From Paraperibacillus marinus (GTDB lineage: Bacteria > Bacillota > Bacilli > Bacillales > DSM-1321), in the NCBI RefSeq assembly GCF_046237605.1, contig NZ_CP143542.1, forward strand, positions 744,001-808,000: a stretch of DNA of 64,000 bases, written 5' to 3'. A program made the translations under genes and the position numbers. Numbering within the stretch: position 1 is the stretch's first letter; each line of letters begins with the position of its first letter. This document shows positions 48,929 to 56,891 of this stretch, piece by piece. A model generated the notes under the pieces. That model searched no databases and was not told where the DNA came from. It saw only the letters and a list, made by a program, of their open reading frames with translations.

Positions 48929-49429
48929 ATGAATACTGAAGTAATGCAAACTTTTATTGGTAAGACATTGAAGGTGGACAGAGGCGGGCCAGAATCCCGG
49001 GTGGGGAAACTCCTAGCTGTAGGGGAGGACTTCTTTTCTCTTCTCACTAAAGAAGAGGGAGTAATCTTTTACACAACACATCATATCAAAAGTGTTACTG
49101 AGAGTTCTAAAAATAAATTTGATCTTGAAATAGAAGTCTCAGAAGATTTTCAGTTCGAAAAATATCCGACCTTTAAAGAAGCAATCAACTCACTAAAATT
49201 CCAATGGGTAAAAATCAATCGTGGAGGAAAGGAATCCCTGGAAGGTGTGTTAGAAGACGTAAATGATGACTATATTAGGGTAGTGATGAATGAAGAAATA
49301 ATCAGGATTTCAATGTTCCATGTACGGAACATCAGCCTGGGAGTAAAGAGCGAAAAGAAACAGGAGGAATCTGGAACAGCAAAAGAAAATCAAAAAGCTC
49401 AAAATAAAGGTAAAGGTAGAAAAAGGTAA
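48929..49429 (+). CDS. CotB-like spore coat protein, short form
   Basis: The 166-residue protein has two copies of the CotB module: residues 9-60 (GKTLKVDRGGPESRVGKLLA to HHIKSVTE) and residues 88-140 (FQWVKINRGGKESLEGVLED to FHVRNISLG). The RGGxES motif is the CotB hallmark. B. subtilis CotB is 380 residues with three modules and a Ser-rich tail that CotH phosphorylates; here one module and the Ser-rich tail are missing and the C terminus is a short Lys/Glu-rich stretch ending KGKGRKR. AGGAGG lies 11 bases before ATG 48929. It is part of the CotG-CotH-CotB group. Confidence 0.85.
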   Translation: MNTEVMQTFIGKTLKVDRGGPESRVGKLLAVGEDFFSLLTKEEGVIFYTTHHIKSVTESSKNKFDLEIEVSEDFQFEKYPTFKEAINSLKFQWVKINRGGKESLEGVLEDVNDDYIRVVMNEEIIRISMFHVRNISLGVKSEKKQEESGTAKENQKAQNKGKGRKR

Positions 49430-49446
49430 AATGAATAGACCCAATA

Positions 49447-49482
49447 ATGTCGCTTCTCATTAGAAGCGACATAAATTATTTT
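49447..49482 (+). terminator. Terminator of the CotB-like gene
   Basis: ATGTCGCTTCT and AGAAGCGACAT form a perfect 11 bp stem with a CATT loop, followed by AAATTATTTT. Confidence 0.8.
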
Positions 49483-49809
49483 AATGAGTAATTTTGTTAT
49501 AAAGGACGTTAAAGCCGCTATGGACACTTTCTCCATAACAAAAGGACGACAGATCGCCCGTATAGAAAAGCTCCGCTTGTCCGCCGTTATACCTTCAGTT
49601 AACTCCGGAAATCGAAAGCATTGCCAAGCGGAGAAAGTTGGCAATCGGCATAATAGTGGAGGGTTGTGGTCTAAATCAAAACGCCTTCTACATATTGGCC
49701 GGAATTCAAATATCACCGGCCATCCATATAGGGAGTCAGACTGTTCTTTCTCGTACACTTCTTCTAAAATGTCTAAGATAGCTTATATACAGAGTCAGCT
49801 TACATATTT
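49483..49809. other. Intergenic region
   Basis: About 330 bases between two terminators. A plus-strand frame (49484-49873) is open but its ribosome site is weak (AATGAGT region) and its end runs through the large hairpin at 49810-49885, so I do not call it. No RNA element recognised. Confidence 0.4.
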
Positions 49810-49885
49810 AAAAAAATATCAGCTATCCTTTCATGAAGTCAGCATTATTGAGGCTGACTTCAAGAAGGGATAGCTGTTTTTTTGA
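49810..49885. terminator. Long bidirectional hairpin terminator
   Basis: CAGCTATCC (49820) pairs with GGATAGCTG (49868) and the inner GAAGTCAGC with GCTGACTTC. T runs follow on the plus strand (TTTTTTT) and on the minus strand (TTTTTTT), so it ends the minus-strand DUF2642 gene and any plus-strand read-through. Confidence 0.88.
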
Positions 49886-49925
49886 ACGATATTTAGATTT
49901 TTTTTATCTACCTTCATACCTTTCC

Positions 49926-50600
49926 TTAAGGAAATTGAATGGTTTTGATGTGCTCTAAATTCCTATAGATGGTATCTCCCTCAGCTGTAATCAAAACTGC
50001 CTGTCTTCCATGTATCTCTTTAAGCAGGCCGATTTTTTCAGGGTTATCCCCGCCATCCAGAATAACAAATTGATTTTCGAACTTTTTCAGCTGCTCACTA
50101 AAAGAACGGGATAGTGTAGTGGAAACAGTCGGATTAAGCGGAAAATACTGATTTTCTATTGAATATGGAGTTGTATTGGGTGGATAGGGTATGAGGTATT
50201 TAACATGATTCATTGAAATAAACATGGTTTTGTAGGCAGGAGAATGAAATACAAAATAGTCATTCATAATATTGGTTAAATATCCATGAATGGATTTATT
50301 TCCAGTTACATAAATTTTGACGAATAACCCTTTTGCGTTCATTAATATTTTCCGGTAGGAGATAGTTTCCATTTCAATTGGCTGCTCTGAAGGAGGAGTA
50401 TAATAAGTTTCTTCTGTGGAGTTCGCCTCCTTTAACCGCTGAACATGGATTAAAGGAATGTATAGAAACGAATTCACTTCTCCTTTATATAAGACGATAA
50501 GATCCAAACCCGCATCAATTAATGTGCCCTTTTGTAATCTGCCCCCAGAAATCTCAATTTCAATGTTTTTTCCTACTAATTTTTTTAAATCTATAGACAT
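49926..50600 (-). CDS. DUF2642-type, probable spore coat-associated protein
   Basis: The 224-residue protein has three Sm/LSM-like beta modules resembling those of CotB and DUF2642 proteins: LVGKNIEIEISGGRLQKGTL...VLYKGEVNSFLYIPLIHV; NAKGLFVKIYVTGNKSIHGYLTNIMNDYFVF...ISMNHVKYLI; and FENQFVILDGGDNPEKIGLL...RNLEHIKTIQFP. DUF2642 proteins are found in spore formers and several are coat-associated. ATG 50600 has AAAGGAG 7 bases upstream. It starts 25 bases after the arsB-like gene on the same strand and is probably co-transcribed, which is unexpected for a coat gene. Confidence 0.7.
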   Translation of the reverse strand: MSIDLKKLVGKNIEIEISGGRLQKGTLIDAGLDLIVLYKGEVNSFLYIPLIHVQRLKEANSTEETYYTPPSEQPIEMETISYRKILMNAKGLFVKIYVTGNKSIHGYLTNIMNDYFVFHSPAYKTMFISMNHVKYLIPYPPNTTPYSIENQYFPLNPTVSTTLSRSFSEQLKKFENQFVILDGGDNPEKIGLLKEIHGRQAVLITAEGDTIYRNLEHIKTIQFP

Positions 50601-50625
50601 CAATATTCTCCTTTTTCATAAGGTT

Positions 50626-51987
50626 TTATTTTTCCAGGACCCCGCCGAATAACGTTGAGACCCAATAATATAAGATTACCAATGTGAAAAGAACAGCAGG
50701 CGGTATTACCACCATTGTATGTTTTGTATATTCCCACCAGGTGAATTTTATTTTTCCGCGTCTTAAAAGATGCATCCACATGAGGGAAGCAAGGGTTCCC
50801 ATTGGGAGAAGCAATGATCCCATGTCACTTCCGATAACAATGGCCAGATACGCTATTTTCATGGAGAGTGCATCAAGATTCATATGTGTCAGCGTCAGAG
50901 TGCCAATCATAAGAGCTGGGTGATTATTAAAAATATTGGACATTACAGTCATGAGTGCCCCCATCAAAATGCTTACATGGAGCAGACTTCCAGAAACCAT
51001 TGGCTGCATGATATCGATGAGTAAATCCGCTAAACCTATATTTTTTAATCCGTATATGATGGTATACATGCAAAACGCAAATATGAATATATACCACGGT
51101 GTTTTTTTCACCATGTCACCCGGAGGAATCTTTAAATACCACCATCTCCACCCTAAAAGGATGACAGAACCAAGCACAGCCATTATTGAGATGGGAATGC
51201 CGAGAAAAGAGGCTGCAAAGAGGCTGATACGAACAGCAAGCACGAAAATAAGGATTCTCCACATAATCTTTGAGTGATCTTTTGCTGTACCGTTCCCAGG
51301 ACCGTCCCTAAGAGGGTGGTATGATGGCAGTGTGAGTCCTGAAACTCTTGTCGGGATTTTCTTTGGCAGGATGCCGCGAAAGCGGAGGTATAAAAGTACA
51401 ACTAAGAACAGTAAGCCCAGTGTGGCAGGGACAAACATCATAGCCGTTTGCAAATAAAGAGTCATATGCACGATGTTCAATGAAATCAGATTAACAATAT
51501 TACTGACACCGATTGGAGCGCTGGAAGCAGTAGCAATTAACCCCCCGGACAACAAGTAGGGTATTTTTTGGTGATTTTTTAACCCCATATTGTTTAAGAG
51601 CATCACCAGAATGGGTGTGGTAATCAATATACTCCCATCATTATTGAAAAAGAGTGTCATTAGAAAACATAAAAGATTAACGTACCAGAATAGGCGTATT
51701 CCTGATCCCTTTGCTTTGGCAGTAAGCAGCTCTGCAATCCAACGGAACAAACCAATGCTCTCTAAAACATTTGCCATTACAATGGTTGCCATAATGGTTA
51801 TAGCTGCACCGCTGATTGTTGATGCAATCTCACCTAAATCTGAAAATGTAACACTCCCACAGAGCAGGACAATGATTGCACCAGCTGCAGCGGGGATGGC
51901 CTCGTTAACGCCCCAAGGCCTCCATAGGATTAATAAAAGTGTTCCTAAAAAGGATAAAATGGTTATCCAAACCATCGGTTCTAACAT
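50626..51987 (-). CDS. ArsB/SLC13-type anion transporter
   Basis: The 453-residue membrane protein has about 11-12 helices and belongs to the ion transporter superfamily that includes the arsenite exporter ArsB and citrate/sulfate carriers. Conserved regions: MANVLESIGLFRWIAELL, FFNNDGSILITTPILVML (first re-entrant hairpin, NNDGSI), LIATASSAPIGVSNIVNLI, and NIFNNHPALMIGTL with SDMGSLLLPMGTLASLMW (second hairpin). This pattern is typical of ArsB. There is no arsR or arsC nearby, so a role in arsenite export is an inference. ATG 51987 has GAAGGGGAG upstream. Confidence 0.82.
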   Translation of the reverse strand: MLEPMVWITILSFLGTLLLILWRPWGVNEAIPAAAGAIIVLLCGSVTFSDLGEIASTISGAAITIMATIVMANVLESIGLFRWIAELLTAKAKGSGIRLFWYVNLLCFLMTLFFNNDGSILITTPILVMLLNNMGLKNHQKIPYLLSGGLIATASSAPIGVSNIVNLISLNIVHMTLYLQTAMMFVPATLGLLFLVVLLYLRFRGILPKKIPTRVSGLTLPSYHPLRDGPGNGTAKDHSKIMWRILIFVLAVRISLFAASFLGIPISIMAVLGSVILLGWRWWYLKIPPGDMVKKTPWYIFIFAFCMYTIIYGLKNIGLADLLIDIMQPMVSGSLLHVSILMGALMTVMSNIFNNHPALMIGTLTLTHMNLDALSMKIAYLAIVIGSDMGSLLLPMGTLASLMWMHLLRRGKIKFTWWEYTKHTMVVIPPAVLFTLVILYYWVSTLFGGVLEK

Positions 51988-52777
51988 AATTCTCCCCTTC
52001 CTTCAGGTTGTAACTACTACTTTAAAAGCCGAGCCCTATTTGTCATCTTGCATGATACTTGTCCATCCTTTACATGTGTCCCTAAGGTGTGGTTGTACTA
52101 TAAGTGTATGTATCATGCAGAAAACGCTCTTTAGGTCTGTGCCCTTTTTTCTACAAATCCGCTTGAATCTATCTAGCGCCATCTAAAAAGGAATCATCAA
52201 AGACACTCTGATATTTATAGCGGCTTAAGCCAGGGAATATAAAAATGCAAAGTATATGAAAATAATGTTTTGTCACTTCCAGTTGCTGCTCAGAAATCAA
52301 ATAACCTAGATTAATAGTAAGTTTGTTATGTGATTGGCATTTTGACCCTAACTTAGGGCAGAACTACAAATAATATTGGACAGATGTTTAATTACGGGAG
52401 AATTTCGAGTGATGATCAGAAACAAAAAAAGCTTCCATCCTCCGGATGCGTCGTATCTCGTATATACAACCCCTCCAAAATCTGAAAGTATTTCCAAATC
52501 ACTGTCCGGTAATCTTTCACAAGAGTTAGTGCTGCCTCTAATTCTACAAATGAGGATAAATTTCTCTAATATATAGAATGGAAGGGCTAAACAAAGGTTG
52601 GAAACAAATAGTGCGTGAAATCATAGGTAAGTAGGTATGGTATGGTAAGGTATTGGGGTGAACACTACTACACCAAAAAAGCTACTGTCAGTACACCAGT
52701 CATATAAAATCTGTGACACTGATTGAATTGCAGTAAACATGTTTCCAGAAATATGAGTGCGCGGGGAGGGTTATTAA
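51988..52777. other. Intergenic region, about 790 bases
   Basis: No convincing gene. Short open frames at 52376-52576 and elsewhere have no ribosome site. The region is AT-rich and includes the promoter area of the arsB-like gene near 52000-52100 and a short imperfect repeat of GGTATGGTATGGTAAGGTAT near 52637. It may hold decayed sequence, but I could not match any remnant to a family. Confidence 0.4.
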
Positions 52778-52975
52778 ATGAATGCAAATAAAAAATGGCT
52801 GGCCATTCCTGAAGAATTCAGGATCCGGCTGAAGAAGAACATTTTTTGTTCTCATTGTAAAGACGCTGTGGGTATTGAAAATTTCACGATCGAAGATCAT
52901 CCTTCAGGGATTGTATTGGAAGGCAAATGCCAGGTTTGCGGAAAAAAAGTGGCAAGGGTAGTAGAGTCTGAATAA
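52778..52975 (+). CDS. Small zinc-ribbon-like protein
   Basis: The 65-residue protein has two CxxC pairs, FCSHCKDA (residues about 24-27) and CQVCGKK (about 51-54), separated by 24 residues, the layout of a zinc ribbon. It begins MNANKKWLAIPEEFRIRLKK. GGGGAGGG lies upstream of ATG 52778. The fold suggests zinc binding, possibly a nucleic-acid or protein contact. No neighbour clarifies the role, and I do not recognise a named family. Confidence 0.75.
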   Translation: MNANKKWLAIPEEFRIRLKKNIFCSHCKDAVGIENFTIEDHPSGIVLEGKCQVCGKKVARVVESE

Positions 52976-53276
52976 TAGCCAGGTGTTCTCAAGCAATGTG
53001 CAAAAGTGGATTCAAGCACAGGGAGAGGCACCTTTTTCACTTGAAAAATGTTAGGGTCCTGAGTTTTTGACTGCCCATTTAACTCTGTAAAATTAGCAGA
53101 AATTTACGTTGGCTATCCGGAGATTGCAGGTTTAGAATAAAAAAGTGCCTAACTATTTCCAATCCGTTTGAAATTAAGGTCTCAGGCATGGTATAAGTGT
53201 AAAGGAAGCAAGTACGTCTTGCTTTTTAATTTTGGGACGAGGTTTGTTCTTGTATCCCATATTGAGAGGGTTGAAC
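52976..53276. other. Intergenic region before dihydrouridine synthase
   Basis: About 300 bases with no supported gene. TTGAGAGGGTTGAAC immediately before ATG 53277 contains the GAGAGGG ribosome site. Confidence 0.35.
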
Positions 53277-54245
53277 ATGAAAGAAAATTTTTGGCGTGAA
53301 TTACCACGGCCTTTTTTTATACTTGCTCCAATGGAAGATGTGACAGATGTTGTGTTCCGTCATGTTGTAAGTAAAGCAGCCAGACCTGATGTATTTTTTA
53401 CAGAGTTTACGAACTCGGAGAGCTATTGCCATCCGGATGGAATACAGAGTGTGCGCGGGCGTTTGACTTTTACGGAGGATGAACAGCCGATCGTTGCCCA
53501 TATATGGGGAGATAAGCCTGAAAACTTCCGGCAGATGAGCATCGGTATGGCAGAGCTTGGGTTCCGGGGTGTGGATATTAATATGGGATGTCCAGTGCCG
53601 AATGTGGCGCAGCATGGAAAAGGCAGCGGCCTGATCCGCCGTCCGGAGGTTGCAGCTGAATTAATACAGGCAGCAAAAGCAGGGGGGCTTCCGGTAAGTG
53701 TAAAAACGAGGCTCGGTTTCTCTGAAATTGAGGAATGGCACAAGTGGCTGACCCATATTTTGAAGCAGGATATTGCCAATCTTTCCATTCATCTGCGTAC
53801 CAGAGATGAAATGAGCAAGGTGGATGCTCACTGGGAACTGATTCCGGAGATCAAAAAGCTCCGTGACAAGGTGGCACCAGATACACTCCTGACGATCAAT
53901 GGAGATATCCCTGACCGTCAGACTGGCTTAAAACTCGCTGAAGAATATGGAGTGGATGGGGTGATGATCGGCCGCGGTATATTCCATAATCCATTTGCCT
54001 TTGAAGCGGAGCCGAAAGATCACAGCAGCAAGGAATTGCTTGATCTCTTAAGACTGCATCTGGATCTTCATGATCAATATACACTGCGTTCATTCAAGGC
54101 CCTTCACCGCTTCTTCAAAATCTATGTCAAGGGATTCCGGGGAGCAAGTGAATTGAGAAATCAATTGATGAACTCAGAATCAACAGATGAAGTGCGTGTT
54201 ATGCTCGATAAATTTGAAGCAAACAACCTGGATGCATTAGGGTAA
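53277..54245 (+). CDS. yfjN: tRNA-dihydrouridine synthase, YfjN-like
   Basis: The 322-residue flavoenzyme reduces uridine to dihydrouridine in tRNA. It has a TIM-barrel FMN-binding domain starting PFFILAPMEDVTDVVFR, the catalytic-cysteine loop VDINMGCPVPNVAQHGKGSGL, KTRLGF, and the phosphate-binding GRGIFHNPFAF. The C-terminal helical tRNA-binding domain follows (YTLRSFKALHRFFKIY). It corresponds to YfjN, whose neighbours in B. subtilis are yfjO and yfjP. Here a coat island of 7 kb separates it from those genes. Confidence 0.93.
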   Translation: MKENFWRELPRPFFILAPMEDVTDVVFRHVVSKAARPDVFFTEFTNSESYCHPDGIQSVRGRLTFTEDEQPIVAHIWGDKPENFRQMSIGMAELGFRGVDINMGCPVPNVAQHGKGSGLIRRPEVAAELIQAAKAGGLPVSVKTRLGFSEIEEWHKWLTHILKQDIANLSIHLRTRDEMSKVDAHWELIPEIKKLRDKVAPDTLLTINGDIPDRQTGLKLAEEYGVDGVMIGRGIFHNPFAFEAEPKDHSSKELLDLLRLHLDLHDQYTLRSFKALHRFFKIYVKGFRGASELRNQLMNSESTDEVRVMLDKFEANNLDALG

Positions 54246-54267
54246 AATAAGTCACTTCTATGAAATA

Positions 54268-54316
54268 AACAGCCTGTCTCCTGGAAAAACCCAGGTGTGA
54301 CAGGCTTTTTATTTTG
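54268..54316 (+). terminator. Terminator of the dihydrouridine synthase gene
   Basis: AGCCTGTC and GACAGGCT form the stem base with CCTGG/CCAGG inside, followed by TTTTATTTTG. Confidence 0.9.
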
Positions 54317-54384
54317 CTTTAAGGCTCTTTTCTAGAAGTTTTTGCGGATCTGGGTGTTGGAACAGAAACCATTTAAGGATATCA

Positions 54385-54597
54385 AAGGTAAAAACCGGTC
54401 TTGCATTTGTGTCGCTGAGCTAAGATGGTGAAAGGCAGTTCAGCTTTTACCGCAGCCCGTCCGCAGACTTGCTTTTAGAGCCCCATGAAGTGGATGAACG
54501 GTTATTTGAAGATGGAGATCATCTTCACTTTTGTTCTGTAGATCTAGTGGAATCACTAAAGTATGTTGTGGCGAAAATGCCTCACAGAACTCATTAA
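54385..54597 (+). pseudogene. Fragment of a PfkB-family fructokinase
   Basis: One reading frame gives TGLAFVSLS, an in-frame TAA at 54421, then DGERQFSFYRSPSADLLL, EPHEVDERLFEDGDHLHFCS and VDLVES, and ends at a stop at 54595. FSFYRxPSADxLL and LHFCSVDLVES are the middle part of bacterial fructokinases of the ribokinase/PfkB family. Neither the N-terminal third nor the ATP-binding C terminus is present nearby. It is therefore a decayed internal piece carrying a nonsense codon. No sucrose or fructose genes flank it. Confidence 0.75.
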
Positions 54598-54705
54598 AAC
54601 ACCTAAATTCAAAAAAAAGAAACTTACTAATTGTATTTCATTACTGAAAGACAATCAGCTGCCGGTCATCCTCTTTTATCCTGTTAACTCTATCGAGGAT
54701 TAGTA
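54598..54705. other. Short spacer
   Basis: No gene; AT-rich sequence between the fructokinase fragment and the sstT promoter. Confidence 0.3.
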
Positions 54706-54764
54706 TTGTAATATATCAAAAAATTCTATATAATACTATTTATCTAATAAAGACAATTGTCTTT
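54706..54764 (+). promoter_or_regulatory. sstT promoter and 16 bp palindrome
   Basis: TTGTAA at 54706-54711, a 17-base spacer and TATAAT at 54729-54734 form a good sigma-A promoter with start near 54741. Just downstream is the perfect palindrome AAAGACAATTGTCTTT (54749-54764), a candidate operator. Confidence 0.65.
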
Positions 54765-54934
54765 TTAGGGTGGAATATGATGGAAGTCGCCTTTCTTTGC
54801 GAAGCAAAGGTGTATGTACTGTAATAAGTCCACTTGTTATGCGAAACTATGAAAAAAATAAAAAAAGATCCCGGGGCCAAACTCTGCGGCTTGGGGCCGT
54901 TAACCAATCAAAGTCATCTCAGGAGGAAAGAGCT
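54765..54934 (+). other. sstT leader region
   Basis: A leader of about 190 nucleotides with some pairing potential (GGGGCCAAACTCTGCGGCTT followed by GGGGCC). I do not recognise a riboswitch class. The open upstream frame here lacks a ribosome site. Confidence 0.4.
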
Positions 54935-56173
54935 ATGAAAAGTCAACTGAAGAAGTGGAGTCAATTGAGTTTGGTAAAGCAAATTATTGCCGGGCTGCTT
55001 GCCGGCATCATCCTGGCTGTAGTGATTCCGGGTGCGGCAAAGCCTGTTGTCATTTTTGGAACGCTGTTTGTGGGAGCCCTTAAGGGGATTGCTCCAGTCC
55101 TGGTCTTCTTTTTGGTCATGTCGGCCATCTCCCAGCACAAGAGCGGACAGAAAACGAATATGAAATCCATTATTTTCTTATATCTTTTAGGAACGTTTGC
55201 CGCAGGCTTAATTGCAGTTGTGGCAAGCTTTATATTTCCCGTGTCCCTGACATTGGGCAAGGGAGCTGAGGGTGTTACGCCTCCCGGCGGGGTCGTCGAG
55301 GTACTTAAAACGCTCCTGCTTAATGTAGTTGATAACCCCGTCAAGGCGATATTCAACGCAAACTATATCGGCATCCTTGCGTGGGCGGTCGTCCTTGGTC
55401 TGGCCCTGCGGAATGCGTCGGCCGGAACAAAGACACTGATTGCGGACTTTTCCAATGCGGTCTCGAAGATGGTTGGCTGGGTGATTAAGTTTGCTCCGCT
55501 CGGCATCATGGGGCTTGTATTTGAATCTATCACTGTAAATGGCGTGGATGCGCTGTTTGGCTATGGTAAGCTGCTTGCCGTCCTGATCGGCTGTATGCTG
55601 TTCGTGGCACTTGTCGTCAATCCTGCCATCGTATTTGCGGCCATAAGACAAAATCCATATCCGCTGGTCTTCAGATGCTTGAAGGAAAGCGGGATTACTG
55701 CCTTCTTCACAAGAAGCTCGGCTTCCAACATCCCTGTTAATATGAAATTATGTGAAGACCTGAAATTGAACAGAGACAGCTATTCTGTTTCCATTCCGCT
55801 CGGGGCAACCATCAATATGGCTGGCGCTGCAGTCACCATTTCAGTTCTGACACTGGCTGCAGTCCATACACTCGGCATTGAAGTGGACCTTGCCACGGCT
55901 GTGCTTCTCAGTATCGTGGCAGCTGTATGTGCCTGCGGTGCTTCCGGTGTTGCAGGAGGATCCCTGCTTTTGATCCCGCTCGCATGCAGTCTTTTCGGGA
56001 TTCCTGCTGAGACCGCCATGCAGGTAGTGGGAGTCGGTTTTATCATCGGGGTGTTACAGGACTCCTTTGAAACGGCGCTGAACTCTTCGACAGACGTACT
56101 ATTTACAGCTGCGGCTGAATTCAAGGAGTGGCGTAAAAAAGGTAAGAAAATAACCATCCGCAAAGCAGCATAA
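54935..56173 (+). CDS. sstT: Serine/threonine:Na+ symporter SstT
   Basis: The 412-residue protein is a dicarboxylate/amino acid:cation symporter (DAACS) of the SstT type, importing serine and threonine with Na+. It contains eight helices and two re-entrant hairpins; the first carries FFTRSSASNIPVNMKLCEDL (SSxS motif), then PLGATINMAGAAVTI, and the second CACGASGVAGGSLLLIPLACSLFG. SRASxxIP-like segments and the length are those of SstT rather than glutamate transporters. ATG 54935 follows CAGGAGGAAAGAGCT. A terminator follows at 56191. Confidence 0.95.
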   Translation: MKSQLKKWSQLSLVKQIIAGLLAGIILAVVIPGAAKPVVIFGTLFVGALKGIAPVLVFFLVMSAISQHKSGQKTNMKSIIFLYLLGTFAAGLIAVVASFIFPVSLTLGKGAEGVTPPGGVVEVLKTLLLNVVDNPVKAIFNANYIGILAWAVVLGLALRNASAGTKTLIADFSNAVSKMVGWVIKFAPLGIMGLVFESITVNGVDALFGYGKLLAVLIGCMLFVALVVNPAIVFAAIRQNPYPLVFRCLKESGITAFFTRSSASNIPVNMKLCEDLKLNRDSYSVSIPLGATINMAGAAVTISVLTLAAVHTLGIEVDLATAVLLSIVAAVCACGASGVAGGSLLLIPLACSLFGIPAETAMQVVGVGFIIGVLQDSFETALNSSTDVLFTAAAEFKEWRKKGKKITIRKAA

Positions 56174-56190
56174 ACATACAAACATATAAC

Positions 56191-56238
56191 TGCACCCTGC
56201 TGTCACCTTCACTGCCGGCAGCGGTGCATTTTTTTGCG
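56191..56238 (+). terminator. Terminator of sstT
   Basis: TGCACCCTGCTG and CGGCAGCGGTGCA arms (one mismatch) with a loop TCACCTTCACTGC, followed by seven T. Confidence 0.85.
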
Positions 56239-56270
56239 GTTTTTTATGCAGCTGGAAAGATAAGTGGTTA

Positions 56271-56299
56271 TTTACAGAAAAATGAAAAAGTGAGATAAT
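56271..56299 (+). promoter_or_regulatory. Sigma-A promoter of the second ABC-F leader
   Basis: TTTACA at 56271-56276 and GATAAT at 56294-56299, spacer 17 bases. The start would be near 56306, almost 590 bases before the ABC-F start codon. Confidence 0.6.
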
Positions 56300-56332
56300 G
56301 AATTAACGATTAACAAGGGGGAAAGTAAGTTT

Positions 56333-56353
56333 ATGGAACCAACAAATTGCTGA
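56333..56353 (+). CDS. Possible six-codon leader ORF
   Basis: AAGGGGGAAAG upstream of ATG 56333 opens MEPTNC and stops. With the terminator at 56599 and the long leader it could act as an antibiotic-sensing leader ORF for the ABC-F gene. A longer frame from ATG 56507 through the terminator is an alternative. Weakly supported by itself. Confidence 0.3.
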   Translation: MEPTNC

Positions 56354-56494
56354 TATTAATTTAATCAAATTAATATGAATTCTGTACCTGAGTGAAAAGC
56401 ACCTAAATGAAATAGGTTTATTTGCTATGCTCACTATGGAATTGCGGCAATTAGAAGGTCACTTACTTTACTGATATCCGGGATTATAATCTTA

Positions 56495-56638
56495 GTACCA
56501 GCAGACATGAAATGGGCTGGTACCTGCATGAAAGCTAATGCTGTGCTCGCTTGGCACATCCCTGGTTTTTATGCTGAATTATATTCTTTAAACATTCAAG
56601 ACTGTAAGAAGAGGCAATCTTCTTATGGTCTTTTTTAT
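56495..56638 (+). terminator. Leader hairpin and terminator upstream of second ABC-F gene
   Basis: GTACCAGC and GCTGGTAC (56495-56522) form a perfect 8 bp hairpin. Then TAAGAAGA and TCTTCTTA with flanking GAC/GTC pairs (56600-56630) form an intrinsic terminator followed by seven T. Such an arrangement suits attenuation. Confidence 0.65.
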
Positions 56639-56891
56639 ATGGGCTCATTCTAAAAAAATGTTGTTCTTTTGATTTGTTTAAGCCAGGTTGATTGCAGTGT
56701 ACGGCGCAAGACTCATGCGAGCTCACCGCCACCCTGCTTAGGTGGAGTGCCTGCGGCAGAAATCAGCCTACAAGTTCAAAGCAGCAATGTTTGCGAATAC
56801 AGCCTTATTTATAACCCAATAGTAATGAAGTTCTTCTTTGCTGCATCCATAATGCACGGCAGAAAATTATGGATGAAAGTGGGAAAGTTTA
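56639..56891. other. Leader part with a degenerate dispersed repeat
   Basis: No gene. 56700-56770, on the minus strand, reads TGCCGCAGGCACTCCACCTA and GGGTGGCGGTGAGCTCGCAT, a degenerate copy of the GC-rich repeat seen at 6136. Confidence 0.45.

Noticed and set aside
49484..49873. 129-codon ORF after the CotB-like gene
   Set aside because: Its end runs through a strong bidirectional terminator, the ribosome site is poor, and its composition looks non-coding.
51590..52186. 198-codon plus-strand ORF antisense to the ArsB-like gene
   Set aside because: Antisense to a clear membrane-transporter frame; no ribosome site.
54765..54934. Riboswitch in the sstT leader
   Set aside because: Some pairing is possible, but none of the lysine, T-box, guanidine or glycine consensus blocks is present.
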